Of a DNA stretch of 64,000 nt, positions 20,581-28,515 are shown in pieces. The stretch is taken from positions 62,001 to 126,000 of the forward strand of contig CAZCUX010000020.1 in assembly GCA_964502005.1 (NCBI GenBank), read 5' to 3'. The notes beneath the pieces are model-generated. The model had not been told where the DNA came from. It ran no database searches and worked only from the letters and a program-made list of their open reading frames with translations. Both the position numbers and the translations under genes were made by a program. Source of the DNA: CAJWOS01 sp964502005. GTDB lineage: Bacteria; Myxococcota_A; UBA796; UBA2385. The first letter of the stretch is position 1. Each line of letters begins with the position of its first letter.

Positions 20581-21336
20581 ATGCGCACGCGAATCAGTGT
20601 CGAAGACCTGCGGGTGAAGTGTATTGTCGGCTGCCTGCCGGCGGAGCGCTTGGTCGAGCAAGAGGTCCGGGTGGACTTCTGGGTCGAGATGGACGGCGCG
20701 GCGGCTGCGCGCTCCGACGCCCTCGACGATACCGCAGACTACGCCGCGCTCTCGCGGGAGGTCGCGTTTATCCTGCGTGCTGGCCGGTTTCGGTTGTTAG
20801 AGAGCGCGGGTGAGGTGTTGATTCGGTGGTTGATGACACCGCCGGTGCCCCCCCGTACGCGGCCTTCGGTCCTGGGGGCTTCTATCCAACTCACCAAGTT
20901 TGGCGCGCTGGTGGGCCAATCCCTCGCGCGCGTGCGGGTAGATGCGGTGCCGTCCGATGTGTTGCCGCGGGTGGTCGAGACAAAGCCTTGGGGCTCGGTG
21001 GATGTCGTCGCGGAGACCGAGCACATGGGGCTATATCGCCTCAACATAGCGGCAGGACATGGAATCCCCAACCACATTCATCGGGTGATGGAGGAAGAAG
21101 AGCTCGTACTCACCGATGGCTTGATGGGGTGGGCCGACGCGTCACCGCCGTTGCCGCTTTCCGCCGGCGCCCACCATTCGTGGCGTCTCCAACAACAACA
21201 CGGCTACCACAACCCCATGTCGACCATCGCGAGCTTGTTGTGCATCGACCGTCCGCGGTTTCAGCCGGCCGATGAAGTCGAAATCGACCCTCCCTGGGCA
21301 GGCGTGGCCGCCCCGTTGGCCGGGAGTCTCGGATGA
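20581..21336 (+). CDS. folB: Dihydroneopterin aldolase (FolB) - cupin fusion
   Basis: A 251-residue two-domain protein. Residues 1-~118 match FolB: start ISVEDLRVKCIVGCLPAER with the conserved Glu of the active site, then DFWVEMD, DDTADYAALSREV and the catalytic-type Lys in IQLTKFGALVG. FolB converts dihydroneopterin to hydroxymethyldihydropterin and glycolaldehyde in folate synthesis. Residues ~130-251 form a cupin: PNHIHRVMEEEELVLTDG matches the first cupin motif (HxH...E...G) and GAHHSWRLQQQHGYHN the second. The cupin probably binds metal and could isomerise, oxidise or bind a pterin or its C2 product. The gene lies between two SDR genes (5 bases after one, overlapping the other by ATGA), clearly one operon. 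Confidence 0.78.
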   Translation: MRTRISVEDLRVKCIVGCLPAERLVEQEVRVDFWVEMDGAAAARSDALDDTADYAALSREVAFILRAGRFRLLESAGEVLIRWLMTPPVPPRTRPSVLGASIQLTKFGALVGQSLARVRVDAVPSDVLPRVVETKPWGSVDVVAETEHMGLYRLNIAAGHGIPNHIHRVMEEEELVLTDGLMGWADASPPLPLSAGAHHSWRLQQQHGYHNPMSTIASLLCIDRPRFQPADEVEIDPPWAGVAAPLAGSLG

Positions 21337-22007
21337 ATGCGCTGATTACGGGCGGGGGAACGGGCATTGGGCGGGCGATTGCGCTGGGGCTTCGCGCCGC
21401 GGGGCATTCGGTGGTGCTCGTCGGACGGCGCGCCGATATTCTTCGGGAAACAGCCGAAGAGGTCGGAGCACGCGCGATTGTCGCTGATATTACGCGCAGT
21501 CCTGCCGCGGTCGTCGCGGAAGCGGGGCCCCTCGACATCCTCGTCAACAACGCCGGCCATGTGTCCGCAGCGCCCGTCGGCGCTTGGACGGCGGAAGACT
21601 GGGAGCGCCTGTACGCCGTGCATGTCGTGGCGCCGGCGTTGCTGTCCCAGGCCTTCGTCGCCCAGTGCGCGGGAGCGGGTCGTATTGTCCACATTGCCTC
21701 CACCCTCGCAGAGCGCCCTGCTCCGGCTTTGGCTGCGTATTCGGCGGCCAAGGCAGGGATGGTGGCCTTGAGTCGTTCGTTGGCCCTAGAAACGGCTTCA
21801 CGGGGCATTACGAGCAATGCGCTGCTACCCGGTGTGGTCCCGACCGACATGACAGGAGGACGCGCTGCGCAAATGTTGGACTTGCACCCGGTCGGTCGCT
21901 TGGGCACAGGCCGCGATATTGCCGACGCAGTGCTGTGGTTGGTCAACGCGCCCTGGGTGACGGGAGCGGCAATACCGGTCGATGGTGGTCTTCTTGTGCG
22001 CGAGTAG
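21333..22007 (+). CDS. Short-chain dehydrogenase/reductase
   Basis: A 224-residue classical SDR with NAD(P)-binding TGGGTGIGRA, the NNAG motif, Ser in IVHIAST, catalytic YSAAK, and a terminal PVDGG. It is FabG-like in overall plan and, unlike the first SDR of this operon, keeps the catalytic Ser. The ATG overlaps the FolB-cupin stop by 4 bases. By position it should act on a pterin or on the glycolaldehyde-type side product, but its motifs alone do not fix the substrate. Confidence 0.82.
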   Translation: MNALITGGGTGIGRAIALGLRAAGHSVVLVGRRADILRETAEEVGARAIVADITRSPAAVVAEAGPLDILVNNAGHVSAAPVGAWTAEDWERLYAVHVVAPALLSQAFVAQCAGAGRIVHIASTLAERPAPALAAYSAAKAGMVALSRSLALETASRGITSNALLPGVVPTDMTGGRAAQMLDLHPVGRLGTGRDIADAVLWLVNAPWVTGAAIPVDGGLLVRE

Positions 22008-22054
22008 GTTCCAACGCCCGCTATTGGGGGTAATCTGCGGGAGAGAGGTGCGGG

Positions 22055-23050
22055 TTGAACCGTGGAATGTTGCTCGGATGTGTGTTGCTGGCGGGGTGCG
22101 GCCTCCAGAACTTTGACGACTTCTACCCGGAGACCGGCCTGGAAAAGACGGGTGGCAACGGGGGAGGCAACGAAACGACGACCACCGACGATTCGGGCGG
22201 TCTCGGCGCCGACGATGGTGCGGGTGGCGGCGGAAGTGGCGGAGATTCTACGGGTTCGGGTGGTTCTGGATCGGGCAGCTCGGGGTCGGGCGGCTCGGGG
22301 TCGGGGAGCACCGGCGAAGATTGTTTTGATGAAGACGCGGATGGCTTCGACACGTGCGAAGGCGACTGCGATGACGCCGACCCGTTCACCTTTCCGGGTG
22401 CCGCCGAAGCGGAGGGCACGTCCGCGTGTATGCGCGATGCAGATGGCGATGGCTGGGGCGATTCATCACCGGGGTCCGGCATTTCGCCGGGGAACGACTG
22501 CGACGACTCCGACCCCACCCTCAATCCCGCCGACAGTGACGCGGACGGCGTGAGCACATGCGGTGGCGATTGCGACGACGCCAACGCCGCGCGTAGCCCC
22601 GGCCGCTCTGAAGTGCCGTTTGATGGCGTCGACTCCGATTGTGATGGAGATGACGGCGGCTTCGCGACTTCTGCTTCGGGTGGTGGCGGCACTTCGTATG
22701 CGATTTCCGACTACTCGTCGGTGGTGTCCACGGCGAATGTCGCGAGCTGCCCTGTCGTGTACAGCGTGAGCGTCAACGTAAACATCATCCACACCTACAT
22801 TGGCGACCTCACGGTCACGGTCAGCTCGCCCGGTGGAAGCGGCGTCATCCTCCACAACCAGACGGGCTCCGCCACCGACAACATCATCGGAACCTATGCT
22901 TCGAGCGGCGGCTCCCTGACGCCCTATGAGAGTTTGTCCCGTCTTTCGGGAGTCTCGGGCACCGGCCTGTGGTCCCTTACGGTCAACGACAGCCTGTCGG
23001 GGGATACCGGCTACATTCAGAGCTGGTCGATTGACTTGTTGTGCCTCTGA
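22055..23050 (+). CDS. Lipoprotein with Asp-rich repeats and a C-terminal P-domain
   Basis: A 331-residue lipoprotein: signal peptide with LLAGC (Cys15), a long Gly/Ser linker (about residues 45-88), three 'GDCDDxxxxxxP' MopE-like metal-binding segments, a DGVDSDCDGDD motif, and a C-terminal ~110-residue proprotein-convertase P-domain (HTYIGDLTVTVSSP, ILHNQTG, GTGLWSLTVNDSLSGDTG, LQSWS-like end). P-domains are beta-sandwich accessory domains of secreted proteases and surface proteins. No protease domain is present. The TTG start with GAGAGAGG upstream is used; an ATG four codons later would also keep the signal peptide. Confidence 0.75.
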   Translation: MNRGMLLGCVLLAGCGLQNFDDFYPETGLEKTGGNGGGNETTTTDDSGGLGADDGAGGGGSGGDSTGSGGSGSGSSGSGGSGSGSTGEDCFDEDADGFDTCEGDCDDADPFTFPGAAEAEGTSACMRDADGDGWGDSSPGSGISPGNDCDDSDPTLNPADSDADGVSTCGGDCDDANAARSPGRSEVPFDGVDSDCDGDDGGFATSASGGGGTSYAISDYSSVVSTANVASCPVVYSVSVNVNIIHTYIGDLTVTVSSPGGSGVILHNQTGSATDNIIGTYASSGGSLTPYESLSRLSGVSGTGLWSLTVNDSLSGDTGYIQSWSIDLLCL

Positions 23051-23054
23051 TTGG

Positions 23055-23106
23055 TTGAACACATTCATTGAACACATTCATTGAACATGTTCATTGAACG
23101 TGTTCC
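23055..23106. repeat. Four tandem 13-bp repeats (TTGAACRYRTTCA)
   Basis: Four exact head-to-tail 13-base units starting at 23055, 23068, 23081 and 23094: TTGAACACATTCA twice, TTGAACATGTTCA, and TTGAACGTGTTCC. Each is an imperfect dyad (TTGAAC / GTTCA). The same unit occurs twice ahead of the TetR gene at 15.4 kb. Here it lies between the 3' ends of two convergent genes, not at a promoter. Confidence 0.85.
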
Positions 23107-23150
23107 GTGCGAAAGGACCCCCGATACCTCTTCGATTGCCGCTGCAGGAA

Positions 23151-25394
23151 TCAGTTGGGCGCGGAGAGCGCCGCCAGCTCGACCAAAAGGTCAGGGAGTG
23201 ACGGCTCATCGAGGACGCGGCGCGCGTTGTCCAACATCGGGTACATGGTCGATTCGTCGGAAAACGGCACAACACCGTGGTCTTGCAGCCAATCGACCGC
23301 ACGCTGCACGGGAACGCCGGGCTGCAAGGGTGCCCGAAACACGAGCGCCAAGCGGGCTGCCAAGAGTTCGATAGCCACGACTTTTCGCACGTTTTCCAAG
23401 ACAGCACCGGCCTTGCGGGCGCCAATCGTACCCATGCTGACGTGGTCTTCGGAGTTGGCGCAGGTCGGAATGGAATCGACGCTCGCGGGATGCGCGAGCA
23501 CCTTGTTTTCGCTGACAAGGGCCGCGGCGGTGTATTGCGGAATCATAAAGCCGCTGTTGAGGCCACTGTCGTCCACCAAAAAGGGCGGTAGACCGCGCGA
23601 TTGGCTGGCGTCGACCAGGTGGGCAATCCGGCGCTCGGAGATGCTCGCGATTTCCGCCATGGCGATGGTGAAGTAGTCCATTGCCACCGCTACCGGCTCG
23701 CCGTGGAAGTTGCCGCCGCCGATGACACCTGCGCGGCAGGCCGCGATGCTGTGCGTGCGGTCGTTTTCGAGCCACGCGCGGTAGGCTTCGGGTTCGAGCG
23801 CTGCCCAGGCCGACGCGGACATTCCGGGGGGCACCGGCGGAAAGAGCAGCGGGTTGTCGGTTGCGGAGTTGACCTCGATGTGTACGATTTCGTGGACATG
23901 CTCCAAGGCACGCCAGCCGCACGACGCGACCTGGGGATAGCAGCGGAAGGAGTAATCGTCTTGCACGAGGGGACTCGTGGGAACGGCCTTCCGAAGCTGG
24001 TTTTGAACTTCTACAAGCTGTGCCTCTAACTCGGCGGCGCCATCGCCGCGGGGGAAGGTCGCTTGGGTGCAGGCTTGGATGAGCGCGCTCGCCGCTTGCC
24101 GCGCGCCTTGCAAATGGCGGTCGAGGGCTTGAATTTGGTGGACCGGCGCCGCTTCGCTCCATCGCGCGATGACTGCGGGGTCGGCGACGGGGCCGTGGGG
24201 GCCGGGCACCGTGGGGATGAGCGTCTCGAGCTGCCGCGACAGGCGCGCGATGTCGCGGTCCATCTGGGTCAACGATGCGGGGACCGCTAGGCCGCGGTTG
24301 CCGAGGTCGCGGCGGAGGCGCGTGAGCAGGATGCGCGACTTGTCGAGATGCTGCCGTGCGCGCCGAATGTGCGCGGAATTGAGGTAGTTGTCCAGGATTT
24401 GGCTGTCGCGACAATATGCGATGACGCGCTGTGCTACGTCTCCTTGGAACTTTTGGGGACGGACGAGGTGGATGGGCGGCAGGTACGCGCCGCGCACGCC
24501 GCGGTTGGCTTCGAGGGACATCGCCGCGGCCAGCTCCGACACCCGCAAGGTCATCCAGGCATCGTGGAGCGCCAAGCAGGCCACGGATGTCATCATCTGG
24601 GTGCCGTTGTTGAGGGCGAGCCCCTCTTTGGCTTCGAGACGAATGGGCGAGAAATAGTGCCCATCGCTGTTTTCGAGCGCGGCGTCCCGCGCGGCCTCGG
24701 CCAAAGACGTGTCGGATGGGCCGATACGGCGGTCGGCCCACGCGGTTGCAAACCACGCGCGAAACGACACGAACTCCTCGCGGCGGGCGCGCTTGCGAAT
24801 GGGGCCACCGCACAACGGCTTGCCGTTGGAACCTGCGTGCACGCGTGCTTCAGGGTCGCCCATCACCACCAGTACGAGGTGAGAGAGAGGGGCAAGGTCG
24901 CCCGAAGCACCGACGCTGCCTTGTTCGGGCACGAGGGGATAAAGGTCGGCATTGAGCATGTCGACCAGCGTTTGCAGCACCACCGGGCGCACGCCCGAGT
25001 TTCCGCGACAAAGCGTGTTGATACGAAGAAGAATCGCGGCACGCACGATGTCTTCATCGAAGGCTTCGCCTACTCCCGCGGCGTGGCTGCGGATGAGGTT
25101 GTCTTGGAGGTGCCGCGTTTGGCTTGCTTCGATGACGGTGTCCCGCAAGATTCCGAAGCCGGTGGTGAGGCCGTACACCTTCTCGTTTTGGTCGACCAAA
25201 AACTCGACCATCTGGCGACAGCGGGCCACACGCCGAATGCACTCGGGATGCAATGCCACGCGGCGCCGATGGCGGGAGACGTCCACAATCTGCGCCAGCG
25301 ACAGGTCTGTTTCGCCGCCGAGGACGAGGGGCGGCCCCGATGCCCCGAGGGGACGGTGTTCAGCGGCGAGCAGGTCGGGCAAAGGGAGCGTCAT
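23151..25394 (-). CDS. hutH: Histidine ammonia-lyase family protein, oversized
   Basis: A 747-residue member of the MIO-dependent lyase family, which removes ammonia from His to give urocanate. The Ala-Ser-Gly triad that forms the MIO group is at 163-165 (GSVGASGDLAPLSH). The catalytic Tyr is in YGLTTGFG (Tyr74). The His-type selectivity pair is SH at 103-104, and EGLALNNGTQ, VQDDYSFRC and NKVLAHPASVDS with EDHVSMG follow as in HAL. Bacterial HutH is about 510 residues; the excess comes from a Lys/Arg-rich insert (~195-250) and a ~120-residue helical insert before VQDDYS. It overlaps the upstream hisS-like gene by 4 bases (ATGA). No other hut genes are nearby, so a biosynthetic role is possible. 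Confidence 0.82.
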   Translation of the reverse strand: MTLPLPDLLAAEHRPLGASGPPLVLGGETDLSLAQIVDVSRHRRRVALHPECIRRVARCRQMVEFLVDQNEKVYGLTTGFGILRDTVIEASQTRHLQDNLIRSHAAGVGEAFDEDIVRAAILLRINTLCRGNSGVRPVVLQTLVDMLNADLYPLVPEQGSVGASGDLAPLSHLVLVVMGDPEARVHAGSNGKPLCGGPIRKRARREEFVSFRAWFATAWADRRIGPSDTSLAEAARDAALENSDGHYFSPIRLEAKEGLALNNGTQMMTSVACLALHDAWMTLRVSELAAAMSLEANRGVRGAYLPPIHLVRPQKFQGDVAQRVIAYCRDSQILDNYLNSAHIRRARQHLDKSRILLTRLRRDLGNRGLAVPASLTQMDRDIARLSRQLETLIPTVPGPHGPVADPAVIARWSEAAPVHQIQALDRHLQGARQAASALIQACTQATFPRGDGAAELEAQLVEVQNQLRKAVPTSPLVQDDYSFRCYPQVASCGWRALEHVHEIVHIEVNSATDNPLLFPPVPPGMSASAWAALEPEAYRAWLENDRTHSIAACRAGVIGGGNFHGEPVAVAMDYFTIAMAEIASISERRIAHLVDASQSRGLPPFLVDDSGLNSGFMIPQYTAAALVSENKVLAHPASVDSIPTCANSEDHVSMGTIGARKAGAVLENVRKVVAIELLAARLALVFRAPLQPGVPVQRAVDWLQDHGVVPFSDESTMYPMLDNARRVLDEPSLPDLLVELAALSAPN

Positions 25395-27193
25395 GGGCAC
25401 ACCGGCGCGGTTTGGGTGGCAAGCAGCACGGCTTCTGCCTCGTCGAGCGACAAGGTGGTTTGCTGGCGGGTCGCGAGGTCTTTGAGCGCAACGTGTCCTG
25501 TTCGCTGCTCGGCAGCGCCGAAGATGAGGGCGTAGCGGGCCCCGCGTCCCCCGGCGTGGCTGGCGGCGCCGAGCTGGGCTTCGAGGCTGCGTACGGTGTA
25601 GTCATTGTCGGGAAGCTCCGTCAATACGGAGAGTCCGGCACGGCGTAGGCGCTGGGCTGCGTGGAACGCGGCACCCGAGAAGTCGGCGTCTTGCACGATG
25701 ATATAAGCATCCGGCTGGCGACGGGGGACCACTTGGTACCGCAGCGCGGCGTCCAGTCGCTCGACGCCAAATGCGAAGCCGACGCCTGTGAGGGCATCTT
25801 CGATGCGGGGAGACAGAGTCGGGGCTTCGGAGACCGGCTCGCCCCGACGCAGTGCGGCGGTCCATTCGGCGCGGCGATACAGCCAGCGGTGCAGGCGGTC
25901 GTAGCGACCACCGCCGCAGATGTCCGAGTAGGCGGTTCCGGTGGCGGGCGTGTGGATTTCGAAGGTCATGCCCGTGTAGTAGGCGATGCCGCGGGAGGCG
26001 GCGGGGGTCGCCACCAGGGGAACGGGCGTGCCGAGGGCGCTCCGAAGCTCCCGGGTGAGGGCGCGGAAGTCGTTGCGCGCGCGTTTGACCTGTTCGAGGA
26101 CATACGGCGGTGCGCTCGGTGCCAATGCAGCCACGAAGCGGCCGACACCCTCGAAGAAGGACTCCGGCTCCCCCGCGCTGCGCGACAGGGCCAGCAAGGC
26201 CTCGGTGCGGTCGGTCGGGATGCCGTGGTTTTCTGTCCAAATTCGACGAAACAGGCGCTCCTGAAGCTCTGGCAGCCTGCTCCGCCACAGGTCGAGGGAG
26301 ATGCTGTCGGGGGCGACGAGTTCTGGCCATTCCGCTTCGAGCAGGCGGTCGATGCGCGCGGAGTGCGACGATTCACCTGGCACCGTCAAGAAGTCGCGAA
26401 CCCGCTGCGTGAGGGACTTTCGAGAGCCTTCGAGGTAGCGCGCGAAGCCGTCATCACCGAGGCTCGCGCGGGTGCGCACGCGGCTCGCTTGTACCAAGCC
26501 ATTCGCCAAAACGTCGCGTGACGCGTCGTTGTTGCCAGAGACCAAATCGACCAGCGCCCGGAACAGCTCCGCGTGGCCGAGGTGCAGACGCCAGTCGGGG
26601 ACTTGGAGGCGGGTGGTGACGTCGCAGGCGAGTGCGAGCACCTCAAGGTCGGCGTAAGCGTGCCGTGCGCCGAGGAGTTCGACGCCTGCTTGCCGAAACT
26701 CTAACAGGCGGAGGGGGCGCGGAGACCGCGCACGAAACACGGAGCCCGCGTAGGACCAGCGCGCGGGAAGCTCGCGCCGAATGTTGTCGTTGCCGAGCAT
26801 TCGGGTGACCAACATGCGGGCGAGGGGAGCCGTGAAGTCGGGCCGCAAGGCGGCGTCGTGTGTGGTTTGGCCTTCGCCGGGCGACTTGAGCGACGCAAAC
26901 AGGGGATTGTCAGTGGTCTCCGGCAACTCATCCGGCGGGAACACACTGCTCGCCGGCAACCGCGCCATGACGAGGTGGTGGAAGAGGTCGGGCCCCATGC
27001 GAGAGGGGCTGTATAAGTCGCGGTACTCCAGCGTCGGGACATCGACGCGCTGAAAGCCGTAGCACGCGAACGTCTCGAATAATCTTGCCTCGATGTGGTC
27101 GCGGCGCGCGGTGGTCTCGGGATCGAGGTCGCGTGTGCCGCCCGCACGGGAATATACGGGGATAGTGCTAGAGTCGTTGACGGGTACGGCCAT
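25391..27193 (-). CDS. hisS: Histidyl-tRNA synthetase family protein
   Basis: A 600-residue class II synthetase-type protein. It has motif 2 (EFRQAGVELLG), the HisA signature RGIAYYTGMTFEI, motif 3 (GFAFGVERLD) and a C-terminal anticodon-binding-like domain with HVALKDLATRQQTTLS. The segment LRPDFTAPLARM is closer to HisZ, the regulatory subunit of HisG, than to the LRPEGT of standard HisRS, yet HisZ lacks the anticodon domain. About 200 extra residues lie between motif 2 and the HisA signature. It may be the cell's true HisRS or a histidine-sensing paralogue. It is co-transcribed with the ammonia-lyase gene by a 4-base overlap. ATG start; the weak ribosome site leaves it open. Confidence 0.68.
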   Translation of the reverse strand: MAVPVNDSSTIPVYSRAGGTRDLDPETTARRDHIEARLFETFACYGFQRVDVPTLEYRDLYSPSRMGPDLFHHLVMARLPASSVFPPDELPETTDNPLFASLKSPGEGQTTHDAALRPDFTAPLARMLVTRMLGNDNIRRELPARWSYAGSVFRARSPRPLRLLEFRQAGVELLGARHAYADLEVLALACDVTTRLQVPDWRLHLGHAELFRALVDLVSGNNDASRDVLANGLVQASRVRTRASLGDDGFARYLEGSRKSLTQRVRDFLTVPGESSHSARIDRLLEAEWPELVAPDSISLDLWRSRLPELQERLFRRIWTENHGIPTDRTEALLALSRSAGEPESFFEGVGRFVAALAPSAPPYVLEQVKRARNDFRALTRELRSALGTPVPLVATPAASRGIAYYTGMTFEIHTPATGTAYSDICGGGRYDRLHRWLYRRAEWTAALRRGEPVSEAPTLSPRIEDALTGVGFAFGVERLDAALRYQVVPRRQPDAYIIVQDADFSGAAFHAAQRLRRAGLSVLTELPDNDYTVRSLEAQLGAASHAGGRGARYALIFGAAEQRTGHVALKDLATRQQTTLSLDEAEAVLLATQTAPVCP

Positions 27194-27269
27194 GAATGCC
27201 CCGCGGCTAGAATCGGGCGGGGGGCTAACCTGTGGGCGTGCGTTCGGTTGGCCCGGTTAGGAGCACATC

Positions 27270-27854
27270 ATGCCTTACCTCGAAGGGAATATCTTGAAGG
27301 TGCTCCAGGCGACTGGCGGCGCGAATGGCGGGATGACCGCCCAAGAGCTCGCAACAGTCGTGTTTGCGCCGGTTGGACGGGTGCAGATGATGCTGCGCCG
27401 AATGCTCGATCGGGGCACGGTGCAAATCACATCGGGAATCGGAAAAGACGCACGGTATTTGCTGACGGGCATGCGTCCCAACCCGACGGAGCCGCCGCCG
27501 CGCTCGACGCCCGAAGATTTTGGGTTTGGGGCCGGGGGGAGTGGGTTTGCCGGGAACACCTCGGGGGAGCGCAGCGCTTCCGATGCGGCAAGTAGCGCGT
27601 CGCGGGAGGAGAACCGAAGGCTTTGGGAGGACAACCAGCGGTTGCAGCGAGAGGTCGAGTCATTGCGGCGGGAAAACAGCGACCTGCGGCGTGCGTTGGC
27701 GCGTCCCCCCCCTGCGCCACCTCCTCGCAGCGACGCCGTCTTTCGTGCGCGCATCGATGAATTGCTTACACTTTGTCATCCCGACCGCCACGGAAATAGT
27801 GATCGCGCAAATGAAGTGACACGGTGGCTGATTGGCTTGCGAAAGGGAAAGTAG
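27270..27854 (+). CDS. Winged-helix, coiled-coil, J-like protein
   Basis: A 194-residue cytoplasmic protein with three parts: an N-terminal winged-helix-like region (residues 1-70, LKVLQATGGANGGMTAQELA...), a Gly/Ser/Pro linker, a coiled coil (EENRRLWEDNQRLQREVE), and a C-terminal helix with LCHPDRHGNSDRANEVT. The HPD triplet and its setting resemble the second half of a J-domain, but helices I and IV seem short. It could recruit DnaK or simply be a small DNA-binding protein. ATG has AGGAG 6 bases upstream. It is divergent from the hisS-like gene with 76 bases between. Confidence 0.65.
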   Translation: MPYLEGNILKVLQATGGANGGMTAQELATVVFAPVGRVQMMLRRMLDRGTVQITSGIGKDARYLLTGMRPNPTEPPPRSTPEDFGFGAGGSGFAGNTSGERSASDAASSASREENRRLWEDNQRLQREVESLRRENSDLRRALARPPPAPPPRSDAVFRARIDELLTLCHPDRHGNSDRANEVTRWLIGLRKGK

Positions 27855-28014
27855 TGTGTTTTGGTGCGGTGATTGACCCCTGGCGACGGTCCAATACGGG
27901 GGACGCTGCGACGGGTTGTACGGCAATTTTTCAACACAATTGGCTTGGATTGTGGCAAGCGTGGTCCGCGTAGGGGACTATGGTGGTCGTCCGTCCTTTG
28001 CTCTGGAAGTGCCG

Positions 28015-28515
28015 ATGCTCTCGTTGAACCGTCGTTGGATGGTGTTTGGGTCCTTGGGGGCGCTGGTTGTGGGCGGCGGCGTCGTGGCGGTAAACGGAGA
28101 CCCCCCCGCGCCGGGAATGGCGGTGCTGGCTCCCGATGAACTGCGGGTTGTGCGCGCGTTGTGTGAGGTCTGGTTTCCGCCGGGTGTGTTCGCGGTCGAT
28201 GGCCTTGAGGCAGGTGTTCCTGAAGCGGTCGACGAAATCGCCCTTGAAATCATGGAAGACATCTCCCTTGCCGGTTTCTTGTATGTTTTGCGGGTGCTCG
28301 AATGGAGTCCCTTGGCGCGGTGGAGCCGCCGCTTTTCGGAGCTCTCCTTGACCGAGCGGGTCGTCGTGCTCGACCGCTGGTCGGAGACAGAAGTAGCGCC
28401 CCGGCGCGCGGCGATTGACGCGGTGAAGGCGGTTCTCGGTATCGCGTACTTTCGCCATCCCCAGGTGGTCGAGGCGATGGGGTGGCGAACCGGCTGCGGT
28501 GGAGGTGCGGCATGA
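28015..28515 (+). CDS. Gluconate 2-dehydrogenase subunit 3-like small subunit
   Basis: A 166-residue protein with an N-terminal membrane anchor or signal (RRWMVFGSLGALVVGGGVVAV) and a helical body of the kind found in the small subunit of membrane GMC dehydrogenases. It overlaps the GMC oxidoreductase gene by 4 bases, the standard arrangement for these two-subunit enzymes, and probably helps export or anchor the flavoprotein. No Tat twin-arginine motif proper is seen (NRRWM is close). ATG 28015 has GGAAG upstream; a longer frame to 27916 lacks support. Confidence 0.6.
   Translation: MLSLNRRWMVFGSLGALVVGGGVVAVNGDPPAPGMAVLAPDELRVVRALCEVWFPPGVFAVDGLEAGVPEAVDEIALEIMEDISLAGFLYVLRVLEWSPLARWSRRFSELSLTERVVVLDRWSETEVAPRRAAIDAVKAVLGIAYFRHPQVVEAMGWRTGCGGGAA

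Noticed and set aside
23055..23106. Tandem repeats as a CRISPR array
   Set aside because: Units are 13 bases and contiguous with no spacers, and no cas gene is present.
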